From: Kribbella kalugense
Lineage (GTDB): Bacteria; Actinomycetota; Actinomycetes; Propionibacteriales; Kribbellaceae
DNA: 64,000 bases
Assembly (NCBI RefSeq): GCF_004365875.1
Contig: NZ_SODF01000002.1
Span: 186,001 to 250,000, forward strand
Reading direction: 5' to 3'
The position numbers and the translations under genes were made by a program. Below the pieces are notes generated by a model, which saw only the letters and a program-made list of their open reading frames with translations, made no database searches and was not told the origin of the DNA. This document shows, piece by piece, positions 50,716 to 58,220 of this stretch (the stretch's first letter is position 1; each line of letters starts with the position of its first letter).

Positions 50716-51207
50716 ATGGCTTCGGAGTCCTCCTTCGACATCGTGAACAAGGTCGATCACCAGGAGGTGGACAACGCCGTGAACCAGGCGGCGAAGGAGA
50801 TCAGCCAGCGGTTCGACTTCAAGAACGTCGACGCCGGGATCAAGTGGTCCGGTGAGGCGGTCGACATGCAGGCGAACACCGAGGAGCGGGTGAACGCCGT
50901 CCTCGACGTGTTCAAGGACAAGCTGGTCAAGCGGCAGATCTCGCTCAAGGGACTCGACGCGGACGAGCCGAAGCTGTCCGGGAAGATCTACAAGATCACC
51001 GCGACGATCGACGCCGGCATCACCCAGGAGAACGCGAAGAAGCTGTCCAAGCTGATCCGCGACGAAGGCCCGAAGGGTGTCAAGGCGCAGATCCAGGGCG
51101 AGGAGCTCCGCGTCTCCAGCAAGAGCCGTGACGACCTGCAGTCCGTCCAGGCGCTGATCAAGGGCCAGGACCTCGACTTCGCCGTCCAGTTCGTCAACTA
51201 CCGCTGA
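50716..51207 (+). CDS. yajQ: YajQ family nucleotide-binding protein
   Basis: This 163-residue protein starts at ATG 50716 with GGAAAGGA upstream. It has the YajQ pattern throughout: [52 protein letters not shown] and [21 protein letters not shown] (cited in part). YajQ folds as two RNP-like domains and binds nucleotides, including cyclic-di-GMP in some bacteria. It is divergent from tRNA-Tyr. A family 2 palindrome lies just after its stop. Confidence 0.94.
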   Translation: MASESSFDIVNKVDHQEVDNAVNQAAKEISQRFDFKNVDAGIKWSGEAVDMQANTEERVNAVLDVFKDKLVKRQISLKGLDADEPKLSGKIYKITATIDAGITQENAKKLSKLIRDEGPKGVKAQIQGEELRVSSKSRDDLQSVQALIKGQDLDFAVQFVNYR

Positions 51208-51212
51208 CGCGG

Positions 51213-51254
51213 TGGGGAGGATTTCGGCCCGATTCGGGTGGGAGATCCTCCCCA
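51213..51254. repeat. Palindromic element, family 2, copy 2
   Basis: TGGGGAGGAT (51213-51222) pairs perfectly with ATCCTCCCCA (51245-51254), with an inner CCCGA/TCGGG pairing. The 40-nt segment 51214-51253 has the same length and outer sequence as copy 1 at 22917-22956. It begins 6 bp after the YajQ stop, consistent with a terminator role. Confidence 0.8.
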
Positions 51255-51296
51255 GCCCGGGTAATCGGGTCGCTTGGCGCGGGATCGGCGGGCAAG

Positions 51297-52235
51297 GTGG
51301 GGCGCGTGGGTGACACGTTGTTGCGGAAGTGGTTGCTGGCGGACTTCGGGCTCGAGGTGGTGGAGCTCACACCGGTGGCGTACGGCGCTGACGTCGCGGC
51401 GCAGGTGTGGAGAGCCAGTACGACGACCAACACGTACGCGATCAAGTGGAGCGGTGCCGGGACGAACACGGGTCATCAGGTGGCGGCGTTCCTGGCGGAC
51501 AGCGGGCTGCCCGGCGTACCGGAGCTGATCCGAACCACCGAGGGCGGGCTGTGGAGCTTCCACGCGAAGAAGCGGCTGACGATCACGCCGTGGATCGACG
51601 GAGTGCGAGCGGCCCAGACCGGGCTGACGGACGAGCAGTGGTGGGAGTACGGCGTACTGCTGAGGCGGGTGCATGACTCGGAGCCGCCGCAGCGGTTGCG
51701 GGACGCGTTGCCGAAGCACAGTCATATCGACGCGCGTACGCCGGCGTTGGCCGAGGAGGTACGGACGCGACTCGAGAGGCCGGGCGGGGAGGTCGAGGAC
51801 GAACTGGCGGCGGTGTGGAAGCAGTACGACCACATCATCACCGACCTGCTCAGAGCCCGTCCGCCGGCGCCGACCGGGCCGCGCGTCGTCTGTCACGGCG
51901 ATCCCCATCTGGGCAACGTCCTCGTCGACGACCGGCTCCACCTGATCGACTGGGACGACGTGATCTACGCGCCGCGCGAGCAGGACCTGATGTTCATGCT
52001 CGGCGGCATGGGCGACCTCGGTCCCACCACGTCCGCCCAGCTGGAGGCATTCCTCGAGGGCTACGGCCCGCACCCCATCGACCAGGACGCCATTCACTAC
52101 TACCGCCACGTCAGAGCGTTCGAAGACGTCATCGGCTGGTCCCACCAAGCCATCACCGGCCCCGAAGAGCCCTACGCCCTCCAAGTAACCAAAGGCATCC
52201 TCACCAAGGGCCTCGCTGCCCTGGCTGTCCAGTAG
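51297..52235 (+). CDS. Phosphotransferase family protein (APH-like)
   Basis: This 312-residue protein starts at GTG 51297; a GTG at 51306 in the same frame is equally likely. The aminoglycoside-phosphotransferase-like kinase fold has the catalytic VVCHGDPHLGNVLVDD (HGDxHxxN) and LIDWDDVIYAP (Mg-binding DxD). Relatives phosphorylate aminoglycosides, homoserine or choline-like compounds; sequence alone does not show which. Its downstream region carries a family 1 palindrome shared with a convergent gene. Confidence 0.84.
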   Translation: MGRVGDTLLRKWLLADFGLEVVELTPVAYGADVAAQVWRASTTTNTYAIKWSGAGTNTGHQVAAFLADSGLPGVPELIRTTEGGLWSFHAKKRLTITPWIDGVRAAQTGLTDEQWWEYGVLLRRVHDSEPPQRLRDALPKHSHIDARTPALAEEVRTRLERPGGEVEDELAAVWKQYDHIITDLLRARPPAPTGPRVVCHGDPHLGNVLVDDRLHLIDWDDVIYAPREQDLMFMLGGMGDLGPTTSAQLEAFLEGYGPHPIDQDAIHYYRHVRAFEDVIGWSHQAITGPEEPYALQVTKGILTKGLAALAVQ

Positions 52236-52270
52236 GTCAACAACTCTGATTGGTCGGCGCGGGCGGAGGT

Positions 52271-52372
52271 TCTGCAGCTCGACAGGAGGTATCGGCCAAA
52301 CTGACCTGATCGGACGTGCCGCTGAGCGTGGACCTGGCCGTGATGGACGGACACCTCCTGTCGAGCTGCAGA
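52271..52372. repeat. Long palindromic element, family 1, copy 4 (divergent arms)
   Basis: TCTGCAGCTCGACAGGAGGT (52271-52290) is perfectly complementary to 52353-52372, a 20-bp stem around a 62-nt interior. The core CGACAGGAGGT matches copies 1-3, but the outer TAA segment is replaced by CAGCT, still complementary on both sides. It lies between convergent genes ending at 52235 and 52395. Compensatory change in both arms argues for selection on the hairpin. Confidence 0.85.
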
Positions 52373-52394
52373 TCCGGTGGCGGAGACCGGGCGA

Positions 52395-53129
52395 CTAGGC
52401 GTGGCGCAGCCAGATGTTGGGTTCGCGATAGATGCCGGTGTCGGCTGCGCGGTCGATCTCGAGTGTGGTCAGCCCGTCCGGGATTGTGTACGTACCCGTT
52501 GAGGGGAAGGACATCTTGGTCCACTTCTCCCAGTCCTCGACGGTGCCGGTCATGGTCTGAGACGCCGGAGCCGGCGCGAGAAGAGTGGCGCCTAGCCGGA
52601 CGTGGGTCCGCAGCCACGGGTCGAGCGGAAGGCCGTCGGGCCGGGTCCAGGTCATAAAGGTCTCGATGGGAGTCAGCGGGTAGCTCGACTTCAGGGTCGG
52701 CCGGACGGGAGCGATCACCTGACCGAGCCCACCGGCTACCGCCCGATCGCGGACGGCAGTGATGACTCGACTCGCGTGCCCCTGGCCCTGCTCGTCGGAG
52801 CGTACGGCGGCAGCCATCAGCACGAAGGTGTTCGGTACGACGCCCTTCTCGTACGACGTCACCGACCGCGCCAACGTGTCCGTGAACCCACCGGGCAGAT
52901 CAGCCACCGTCCCGTCCCACGCGATCGGCACACCCCAGCACCCGCCGATCAGCCGTTCGTCCGACGTGACGAGGTAGAACTCCCAGTCCGCGAAGTACTC
53001 CACCCGCCGCTCCCGGTACGGCGTGACGCCCTCGTCGTGGAAGATGAACTCCGGCCACTCCTCGACGAATCGCCGCTCGGCCTCTTCGTCGTACTGCGGA
53101 CCGCTGGCCGCCGGAATCAGTTCATACAT
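52395..53129 (-). CDS. GNAT-like acetyltransferase domain protein, substrate unknown
   Basis: This 244-residue protein starts at ATG 53129 (MYELIPAASGPQYDEEAE). A central GNAT-like core is suggested by FYLVTSDERLIGGCWGV, FVLMAAAVRSDEQGQGHASRVITAV (cited in part; QGQGHAS is the acetyl-CoA loop) and AVAGGLGQVIAPVRPTLKSSYP. The C-terminal ~80 residues (WLRTHVRLGATLLAPAPASQ) match the long-form GNAT proteins that precede long-chain products. An upstream open frame to 53195 has no support. It is close behind an AraC gene on the same strand. Confidence 0.65.
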   Translation of the reverse strand: MYELIPAASGPQYDEEAERRFVEEWPEFIFHDEGVTPYRERRVEYFADWEFYLVTSDERLIGGCWGVPIAWDGTVADLPGGFTDTLARSVTSYEKGVVPNTFVLMAAAVRSDEQGQGHASRVITAVRDRAVAGGLGQVIAPVRPTLKSSYPLTPIETFMTWTRPDGLPLDPWLRTHVRLGATLLAPAPASQTMTGTVEDWEKWTKMSFPSTGTYTIPDGLTTLEIDRAADTGIYREPNIWLRHA

Positions 53130-53139
53130 GCCGACGACG

Positions 53140-53922
53140 CTAGCCCGCCGACCCGACCCCGGCCACCGCATTACGAACGGCGCGCGGCGAGGCACCCAAC
53201 TCGCGCCGACAGGTCTTGTTGAACGCCTGCAGATCGGGGATGCCCACCGAGGCCGCGACCGCTGGGATGGACAAGGTCGACGCCACGAGGAGGTGGCGGG
53301 CCCGATTCATCCGGCGGGTCCGGATGTAGGCGATGACCGTCTGCCCGGTCTCGGTCTGGAAGAGCCGAGTCAGGTGATTGTGGGAGACGTTGGCCAGGCG
53401 AGCCAGCGCCGGGATGGTCAGCGGCTGGGCGAGGTTCGCCTCGATGTAGGCGATGGCGGTGGCGACCGCGGGATGGCCGGAGTCGCCCTCCGTGGTCTCG
53501 GAGAGGTCGGCGATCCGCCACAGCGCGGTCCACACCTCCGAGGTCGTCCGCGACGAACCCGACGGCGACGCCTCGAGGGCCGACCGGAGCAGCGCCGACA
53601 CCAGCGGCGCGGCCGCCCCGGCGTCCTGTACGACGGGCAGGTACGTCGGCTCGCCCGTCGCGACGGGCCGGAAGTGGGCATAGAGGTGCTCGGAGCGACC
53701 ACGGTAGTCGAACTGGACCTGCGTCCCGGCCGGCGTCAACGAGACGTAGCCGGGGGCGACGGAGTACGTCGTACCCAGCAAGGTGAGCTCGGCCGAGTAG
53801 TTGTACAGGTGCAACTGCCACAGGTCCGGCAACCGGAAGACATCGCGCAGTCTGCGGACCCCGTGGATGCCGGCGCCGACGTTCACCACCTCCGGCGGTT
53901 GCGTCAGGTGCAATTCGAGCAT
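53140..53922 (-). CDS. AraC family transcriptional regulator
   Basis: This 260-residue protein starts at ATG 53922. An N-terminal cupin-like effector domain (WQLHLYNYSAELTLLGTTYS, LTPAGTQVQFDYRGRSEHLYAHF, cited in part) is followed by two HTH motifs at ~180-245 (LTIPALARLANVSHNHLTRLFQ, cited in part; SIPAVAASVGIPDLQAFNK). It is divergent from a PhyH-type dioxygenase gene and is likely its activator. Palindromes in the gap are candidate sites. It ends 11 bp before the GNAT-like gene on the same strand. Confidence 0.9.
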   Translation of the reverse strand: MLELHLTQPPEVVNVGAGIHGVRRLRDVFRLPDLWQLHLYNYSAELTLLGTTYSVAPGYVSLTPAGTQVQFDYRGRSEHLYAHFRPVATGEPTYLPVVQDAGAAAPLVSALLRSALEASPSGSSRTTSEVWTALWRIADLSETTEGDSGHPAVATAIAYIEANLAQPLTIPALARLANVSHNHLTRLFQTETGQTVIAYIRTRRMNRARHLLVASTLSIPAVAASVGIPDLQAFNKTCRRELGASPRAVRNAVAGVGSAG

Positions 53923-53935
53923 GGTGAGAAATTAC

Positions 53936-54006
53936 CACCAGTGGTGATCACATCCCACGCGAACCAACGGCAATCGTCCTTAGCCTGGAGGAGTAGTGAC
54001 CACTAC
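53936..54006. promoter_or_regulatory. Two short palindromes between AraC and dioxygenase genes, candidate AraC sites
   Basis: CACCA-G-TGGTG lies at 53936-53946 and GTAGTG-AC-CACTAC at 53993-54006. Both sit in the ~100-bp gap between divergent genes. Short palindromes arise by chance, so this is tentative. The second overlaps the position expected for the start of the dioxygenase transcript. Confidence 0.35.
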
Positions 54007-54024
54007 CCCACCATGGGAGTCTTC

Positions 54025-54894
54025 ATGCCCCATCCGCATCGCAAGCACCTGCTCACCTCGGTACAGATGGCGCATTTCGTCGCCACCGGCGCGCTCCGGA
54101 TGGACGCCGTCGTACCGGACGAGATGAACCAGCAGGCGATCGAGGTCCTGAACGCCGGCATTCCGGCCGTCCCGTACGGCACCCCGCTGTCGGAGGCGTT
54201 CGTGGACAGCGAGTTCGTCCAGCGGCTGGTGCAGTTGCCGGAGGTCGCCGGCGCGATCCACAGCCTGGTCGGTCCCGAGCCGACCGTCGACCACCACGCG
54301 GTCCACATCCGCAGGGCGCACGAGGGCGAGGCGCAGAACCTGCACGGTGACGCGATCATCGACGTCCGCACCGACGCGTTCGACGTACAACTCATGTACT
54401 ACCCGCAGGACGTGACGCTCGAGATGGGCGGCACGCTCAGCGTTCCCGGTAGCCACCTGCGCCGGACCAACGAGTCCGACACCGGCCGCTACCAGAACCT
54501 GCTCGGCCAGACCCGCCTGGTCTGCCCGGCCGGCACCGTCCAACTGCTCCACCACGGCATCTGGCACGGCGGCCGGAAGAACGACAGCGACCTCGATCGC
54601 TACATGTTCAAGATCCGGTTCAACCCGACCGTCCGCCAGGTCCGGCTCTGGAACACCGACGATCTGTACGACGAGCAGGTCGCGGCCGAGCTCGAGCAGA
54701 ACTTCCCCTGGTACGAGAACGCCACCGGCCGGCTCGAGCGGTACAACCGGATCATGATGTGGCGCGCCATCAGCGGTGACGACACCTACGACCCGAACTA
54801 CTGGGTCACCCGCGTCACGAACCGCCCGCAGCGCGTCGTGGCCGACCGCGCCAAGAACCCGCACGCCGGTGCCCAAAAGAAGGAGATGGCATGA
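54025..54894 (+). CDS. Phytanoyl-CoA dioxygenase (PhyH)-like oxygenase
   Basis: The start chosen is ATG 54025 (MPHPHRKHLLTSVQ), with GGGAG five nt upstream; ATG 54013 is an alternative. The ~289-residue protein has the double-stranded beta-helix Fe(II)/2-oxoglutarate pattern: QNLHGDAIIDV (HxD), GTLSVPGSHLRR and QLLHHGIWHGG (distal His), with a basic FKIRF strand end. It would hydroxylate a small molecule or lipid. It is coupled to a 98-residue gene (4-bp overlap). The substrate is unknown. Confidence 0.8.
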   Translation: MPHPHRKHLLTSVQMAHFVATGALRMDAVVPDEMNQQAIEVLNAGIPAVPYGTPLSEAFVDSEFVQRLVQLPEVAGAIHSLVGPEPTVDHHAVHIRRAHEGEAQNLHGDAIIDVRTDAFDVQLMYYPQDVTLEMGGTLSVPGSHLRRTNESDTGRYQNLLGQTRLVCPAGTVQLLHHGIWHGGRKNDSDLDRYMFKIRFNPTVRQVRLWNTDDLYDEQVAAELEQNFPWYENATGRLERYNRIMMWRAISGDDTYDPNYWVTRVTNRPQRVVADRAKNPHAGAQKKEMA

Positions 54895-55187
54895 CCGCCA
54901 CTGCAGAGACGAGCCAGGTGACGGGCCTTCGTCAGCAGGTGCTGGTGCTCTACCTGGCCTCTTCGGCGCTCGACGCCCGCGTGGTCGGCTGGTCGACGTA
55001 CGACGGGACCGGCGAGACGCATCCGACCACGGGTGACAGCGACGAGCCGCCGTACAAGACCGGGCTGGACGCGCTCAAGGACGGCTGGCGGCTGTTCCAG
55101 GCCGCCCAGCTGAACCCGCCGTACCCGGGGCACGAGTACGACGTGTCGTTCCTGAAGCACGAGTTCTTCTTCGAGAAGCTCGTCTGA
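54891..55187 (+). CDS. Small protein of unknown function coupled to the PhyH-like gene
   Basis: I do not recognise this 98-residue protein. It begins MTATAETSQVTGLRQQVLVL and contains Trp/Tyr-rich segments (VVGWSTYDGTGETHP, GWRLFQAAQLNPPYPGHEYD). There is no signal peptide, membrane helix or Cys cluster. Its ATG overlaps the dioxygenase stop by 4 bp, implying translational coupling and a joint role, perhaps as an accessory or substrate-binding subunit. A bidirectional terminator follows. Confidence 0.7.
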   Translation: MTATAETSQVTGLRQQVLVLYLASSALDARVVGWSTYDGTGETHPTTGDSDEPPYKTGLDALKDGWRLFQAAQLNPPYPGHEYDVSFLKHEFFFEKLV

Positions 55188-55192
55188 CGGTC

Positions 55193-55220
55193 GAGGGCCC
55201 CGGGGCGCACCGGGGCCCTC
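55193..55220. terminator. Bidirectional terminator hairpin
   Basis: GAGGGCCCCGG (55193-55203) and CCGGGGCCCTC (55210-55220) form an 11-bp GC stem with a 6-nt loop. It lies between convergent genes ending at 55187 and 55224 and starts 5 bp after the first stop. Confidence 0.85.
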
Positions 55221-55223
55221 ACC

Positions 55224-56237
55224 TCATACCGGGAGGATGCAGACCGGCTTCGGCCAGCTGACGGGGTCACCCTCCTGGGTGAGACGGCCGTCGTCGATGC
55301 TGAACGTCGCGATCTGGTCGGACTGCTCGTTGGCGGCGTACAGCCGGGTCCCATCGTTGCTGAAGGCAAGGTGTCGCGGCCAGACGCCACCGGACCCGAT
55401 GGTCTGCACCAGCTCGACGGACAGCCCGTCGGCCGCGGTCGCGAAGACCGCGATCGTGTTGTCGCCGCGGTTCGACCCGTACAGGAACCCTCCGTCGGCG
55501 GAGATCAGCAGCTCGGCCGGGAAGTTCTCCCCCGGCGAGTCGGCCGGCCGGGTCGAGACGGTCTGCACGACCTGCAGCTTCCCGTCGGCGTAGCTGCAGA
55601 CGGTCAGCGTCGAGTCGAGCTCGTTGATCACGTACGCCGCGCCCGCGGTCGGGTGGAACACGATGTGCCGCGGACCCGCACCCGGGTGGACGCTCAGCCG
55701 GTCGACCTCCTCCAGCTTTCCGTCCGCGGTCAACGTGGACGAGTAGACGGCGTCGGACCCGAGGTCGATGTCGAACACGTACGCACCGGCCGGGTCGAAC
55801 GCGATCTGGTGCGAGTGCGGCCCTTCCTGACGGTCCGCATTCGGACCCGTCCCGGCGCGCTGGAGGAAGTACGCCGACTCGCCGAGCGAACCGTTCTCGT
55901 TGATCGGGTGCACAGCGACCGACCCCGACGTGTAGTTGGCCGACAACAGAAACCGGCCGGACGGGTCGATGTCCAGGTGGCACGGGTGCATGCCGCCGGT
56001 CGACTGCTGGTTGAGCAGCTCGAGCCCGCCCTCCGGCTGGATCGCGAACGCCGCGACCTGGCCCTCGTCCTCCTCGTTGGTGGCGTAGAGGAACCGCCCG
56101 TCCGCAGACCTGACCAGGAACGACGGATCGGCGATCGTCGCCACCGTGGCAATCCCGTCCAGTGGCCCGAACGCGATCCCGTCCCCGCCACCGGCCTGAC
56201 TGGTGTAGCTCCCGACATAGATCCGCTCAGAAGTCAT
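55224..56237 (-). CDS. Lactonase family protein (6-phosphogluconolactonase-like beta-propeller)
   Basis: This 337-residue protein starts at ATG 56237. It has the seven-bladed PF10282 pattern: RIYVGSYTSQ, GRFLYATNEEDEG, HLDIDPSGRFLLSANYTSGSV (cited in part), GPHSHQIAFDPAG, RHIVFHPTAGAAYVINELDST (cited in part) and PRHLAFSNDGTRLYAANEQS. Members such as YbhE/Pgl hydrolyse 6-phosphogluconolactone; related ones act on other lactones. There is no signal peptide, consistent with a cytoplasmic role. Confidence 0.9.
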   Translation of the reverse strand: MTSERIYVGSYTSQAGGGDGIAFGPLDGIATVATIADPSFLVRSADGRFLYATNEEDEGQVAAFAIQPEGGLELLNQQSTGGMHPCHLDIDPSGRFLLSANYTSGSVAVHPINENGSLGESAYFLQRAGTGPNADRQEGPHSHQIAFDPAGAYVFDIDLGSDAVYSSTLTADGKLEEVDRLSVHPGAGPRHIVFHPTAGAAYVINELDSTLTVCSYADGKLQVVQTVSTRPADSPGENFPAELLISADGGFLYGSNRGDNTIAVFATAADGLSVELVQTIGSGGVWPRHLAFSNDGTRLYAANEQSDQIATFSIDDGRLTQEGDPVSWPKPVCILPV

Positions 56238-56255
56238 GACCCATACCCTGCCAGG

Positions 56256-56801
56256 TCAATGGCTTACAGGCATCCCACGGTCCAAACCGTAGAGCGCCGA
56301 CCCCCAGCCGAGGTCCGGGACCAGGACCTGCCATCCCAACCGACGGTACAGACGCGGTGCCGGACGGTCGTCGATCCAGGTCGTGAGTAGCGCCTTGCGG
56401 TTCGGGAGGTCGCGCATCAGCTCCTCCATCAGCGCAGTACCGAGGCCGTTGCCCTGTGCCTCCACCTGGACCGCCAGCTCGACGACCTCGAAGTGCCCAC
56501 CGATCCACTCCGCCGCCAGCTCCGGGCTGATCGCGTTCGCGACCCGGTCCGACCACCACTGCCCACGCTGCCCGGTGAACCCGTACGCGAACCCGACAAC
56601 GGTCCCCTCCGACCGAGCGGCGACCAGCTTGAAGCCATCGCGGTCGGCGTGAGTCGGGAGCTGTTCGGTGGCGAAACGGTCTCCGTCGGGCTCCTCGTCG
56701 TACCCGAAGGCCGAGACGAACACTTCGGCGAGCTCGGGTGCGATGGCGAGAGCCGCATTTCGGTCGAGGACGTCGATCACCTCGCCTAGCCTAAGACCCA
56801 T
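56256..56801 (-). CDS. GNAT family N-acetyltransferase
   Basis: This 181-residue protein is given from ATG 56801 (MGLRLGEVIDVLDRNAALAI); GTG 56780 is a possible alternative start. GNAT features are GTVVGFAYGFTGQRGQWW, FEVVELAVQVEAQGNGLGTALM (cited in part; AQGNGLG is the acetyl-CoA loop) and APRLYRRLGWQVLVPD. With the ATG at 56801 its start overlaps that of the divergent NAT gene in the sequence CATG. The substrate is unknown. Confidence 0.78.
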   Translation of the reverse strand: MGLRLGEVIDVLDRNAALAIAPELAEVFVSAFGYDEEPDGDRFATEQLPTHADRDGFKLVAARSEGTVVGFAYGFTGQRGQWWSDRVANAISPELAAEWIGGHFEVVELAVQVEAQGNGLGTALMEELMRDLPNRKALLTTWIDDRPAPRLYRRLGWQVLVPDLGWGSALYGLDRGMPVSH

Positions 56802-57648
56802 GGATACGACGGCGTTCCTGCAGCGGATCGGGTTTGACGGGTACGACGGTCCGCCGCGGCTGGAGGCGTTGACCCGGTTGCACGAGGCCTTCGTCGACCA
56901 GGTGCCGTACGAGACCGTGCAGTACCAGCTCACCCCGGGCGGACCGCTCGAGCCGGAGGACGCGGCGAAGCGGATCATCGCGCGAGAGGCCGGCGGGTAC
57001 TGCTTCCAGCTGAACGGGACCTTCGCGCTACTCCTGACCGAGCTCGGGTATCGCGTGGAGATGCACCGCGGCGGCGTACAGACGCTCAGCCGCCCCGGCG
57101 ACATCGACGGCAGCCACATGGTCCTCACGGTCAGCGGGCTGATCGAGGACCCGGACCGCGTCTGGCTGGTCGATGCCGGTCTCGGCGACGGCCTGCGTCA
57201 GCCGATGCCGCTCGAGGCTGGCGTGTCGGAGCAGTACCCGTTCACGCTGCGCCTGCGACCCTCCGAGAAGACTGACGGCTGGCGGCTCGACCACGATCCG
57301 CGCGCGAACCTGATCGGTATGGACTTCGAGTCAGCCGTAGTCGGCCTCGACGCCTTCGCCGCCCAGCACGCCTACCTGTCCGCCGATCCGACTTCGCCGT
57401 TCGTCCGTGTCGCCTCAGCGTTCCGCCGTACGCCGAAGTCGATCGTCGTACTGCGGTCCGTCGGCCTGAGTGAAACCTTCGCCGATCGGGTCGACAACAC
57501 CCTGCTCGAAAACCCGACCGACTACTTCACCGCGCTTGCCGACGTGTTCAGGCTTCCGCTCCCCCACTACACCCAGTCCGACCGCGACCAGCTTTGGCGC
57601 CGGGTCTGGTCGCAGTACGAGGACTTCTTGGCGCGGACTACTTCGTGA
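56800..57648 (+). CDS. Arylamine N-acetyltransferase
   Basis: This 282-residue enzyme starts at ATG 56800 (MDTTAFLQRIGFDGYDGPPR). The catalytic triad is intact: Cys68 in AGGYCFQLN, His106 in DGSHMVLT and Asp125 in LVDAGLGDG. NATs transfer acetyl or other acyl groups from CoA to arylamines and hydrazines. The length is typical. The last 11 bp overlap a convergent lipoprotein gene. The start codon overlaps the divergent GNAT start, so the promoter must lie within that gene. Confidence 0.93.
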   Translation: MDTTAFLQRIGFDGYDGPPRLEALTRLHEAFVDQVPYETVQYQLTPGGPLEPEDAAKRIIAREAGGYCFQLNGTFALLLTELGYRVEMHRGGVQTLSRPGDIDGSHMVLTVSGLIEDPDRVWLVDAGLGDGLRQPMPLEAGVSEQYPFTLRLRPSEKTDGWRLDHDPRANLIGMDFESAVVGLDAFAAQHAYLSADPTSPFVRVASAFRRTPKSIVVLRSVGLSETFADRVDNTLLENPTDYFTALADVFRLPLPHYTQSDRDQLWRRVWSQYEDFLARTTS

Positions 57649-58183
57649 AGCGGACGATGACTGTGTCGCCTTCGGCGTAGGTCAGGGTGGCGATGTGGAG
57701 TGGGCCGCCTTGGCTGCTCCAGCTGACCGCGGCGATGCCGCCAGCCACACCCCCGGCGCTGCCACCGCCGCTTCGGCTGACGTCGGTGCCGTTGCGGCTC
57801 AAGGCGATGTACCCGTGGGAGTCGGTGAGCTTGAGTTTGCCGGCCGCCACCGTCGCCGCGAACTTGTCCCCGCTGAGGTTGAGGGCGGCCTTGTTGCGGA
57901 TCAGCACCTCACAGATGCCGTCGACGCAGGCCTTGTAGTTCTGCCCGTCCTTCGCAGTAGGCGCCTGGGTCGAGGGCTGCAGCGGTGACGGCGGTTGGGG
58001 CGTGCCCAGCGTAGGAGACGGCGTGATCATCGGCGAGCCGACCGGGCTGCCGGTTGGGCTCGCGCCCTTCAGCGTGCCGGGGTTCCCGCCGGCGCTGTCG
58101 TCGGAATTGCCGCAGCCGACCAGGGTCACCAGGGCCGCAGCCACAACAAGTCCTCGTCCGATCACCCGACACACGCTAGCCAT
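57638..58183 (-). CDS. Secreted lipoprotein of unknown function
   Basis: This 181-residue protein starts at ATG 58183. A signal with lipobox LVGC (VAAALVTLVGC, Cys ~24) is followed by a Pro/Ser/Thr-rich linker (residues ~30-75). The mature domain contains the close Cys pair YKACVDGICEVLI, likely a disulfide, and Gly-rich SRSGGGSAGGVAGGIA. The C-terminal part GGPLHIATLTYAEGDTVIVRF looks like a small beta-domain. It probably sits on the outer face of the membrane. I cannot name a family. Confidence 0.7.
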   Translation of the reverse strand: MASVCRVIGRGLVVAAALVTLVGCGNSDDSAGGNPGTLKGASPTGSPVGSPMITPSPTLGTPQPPSPLQPSTQAPTAKDGQNYKACVDGICEVLIRNKAALNLSGDKFAATVAAGKLKLTDSHGYIALSRNGTDVSRSGGGSAGGVAGGIAAVSWSSQGGPLHIATLTYAEGDTVIVRFTK

Positions 58184-58220
58184 CAGCAGCAGACCTCCGC
58201 CTCGCGATGGCCGGAACCTG

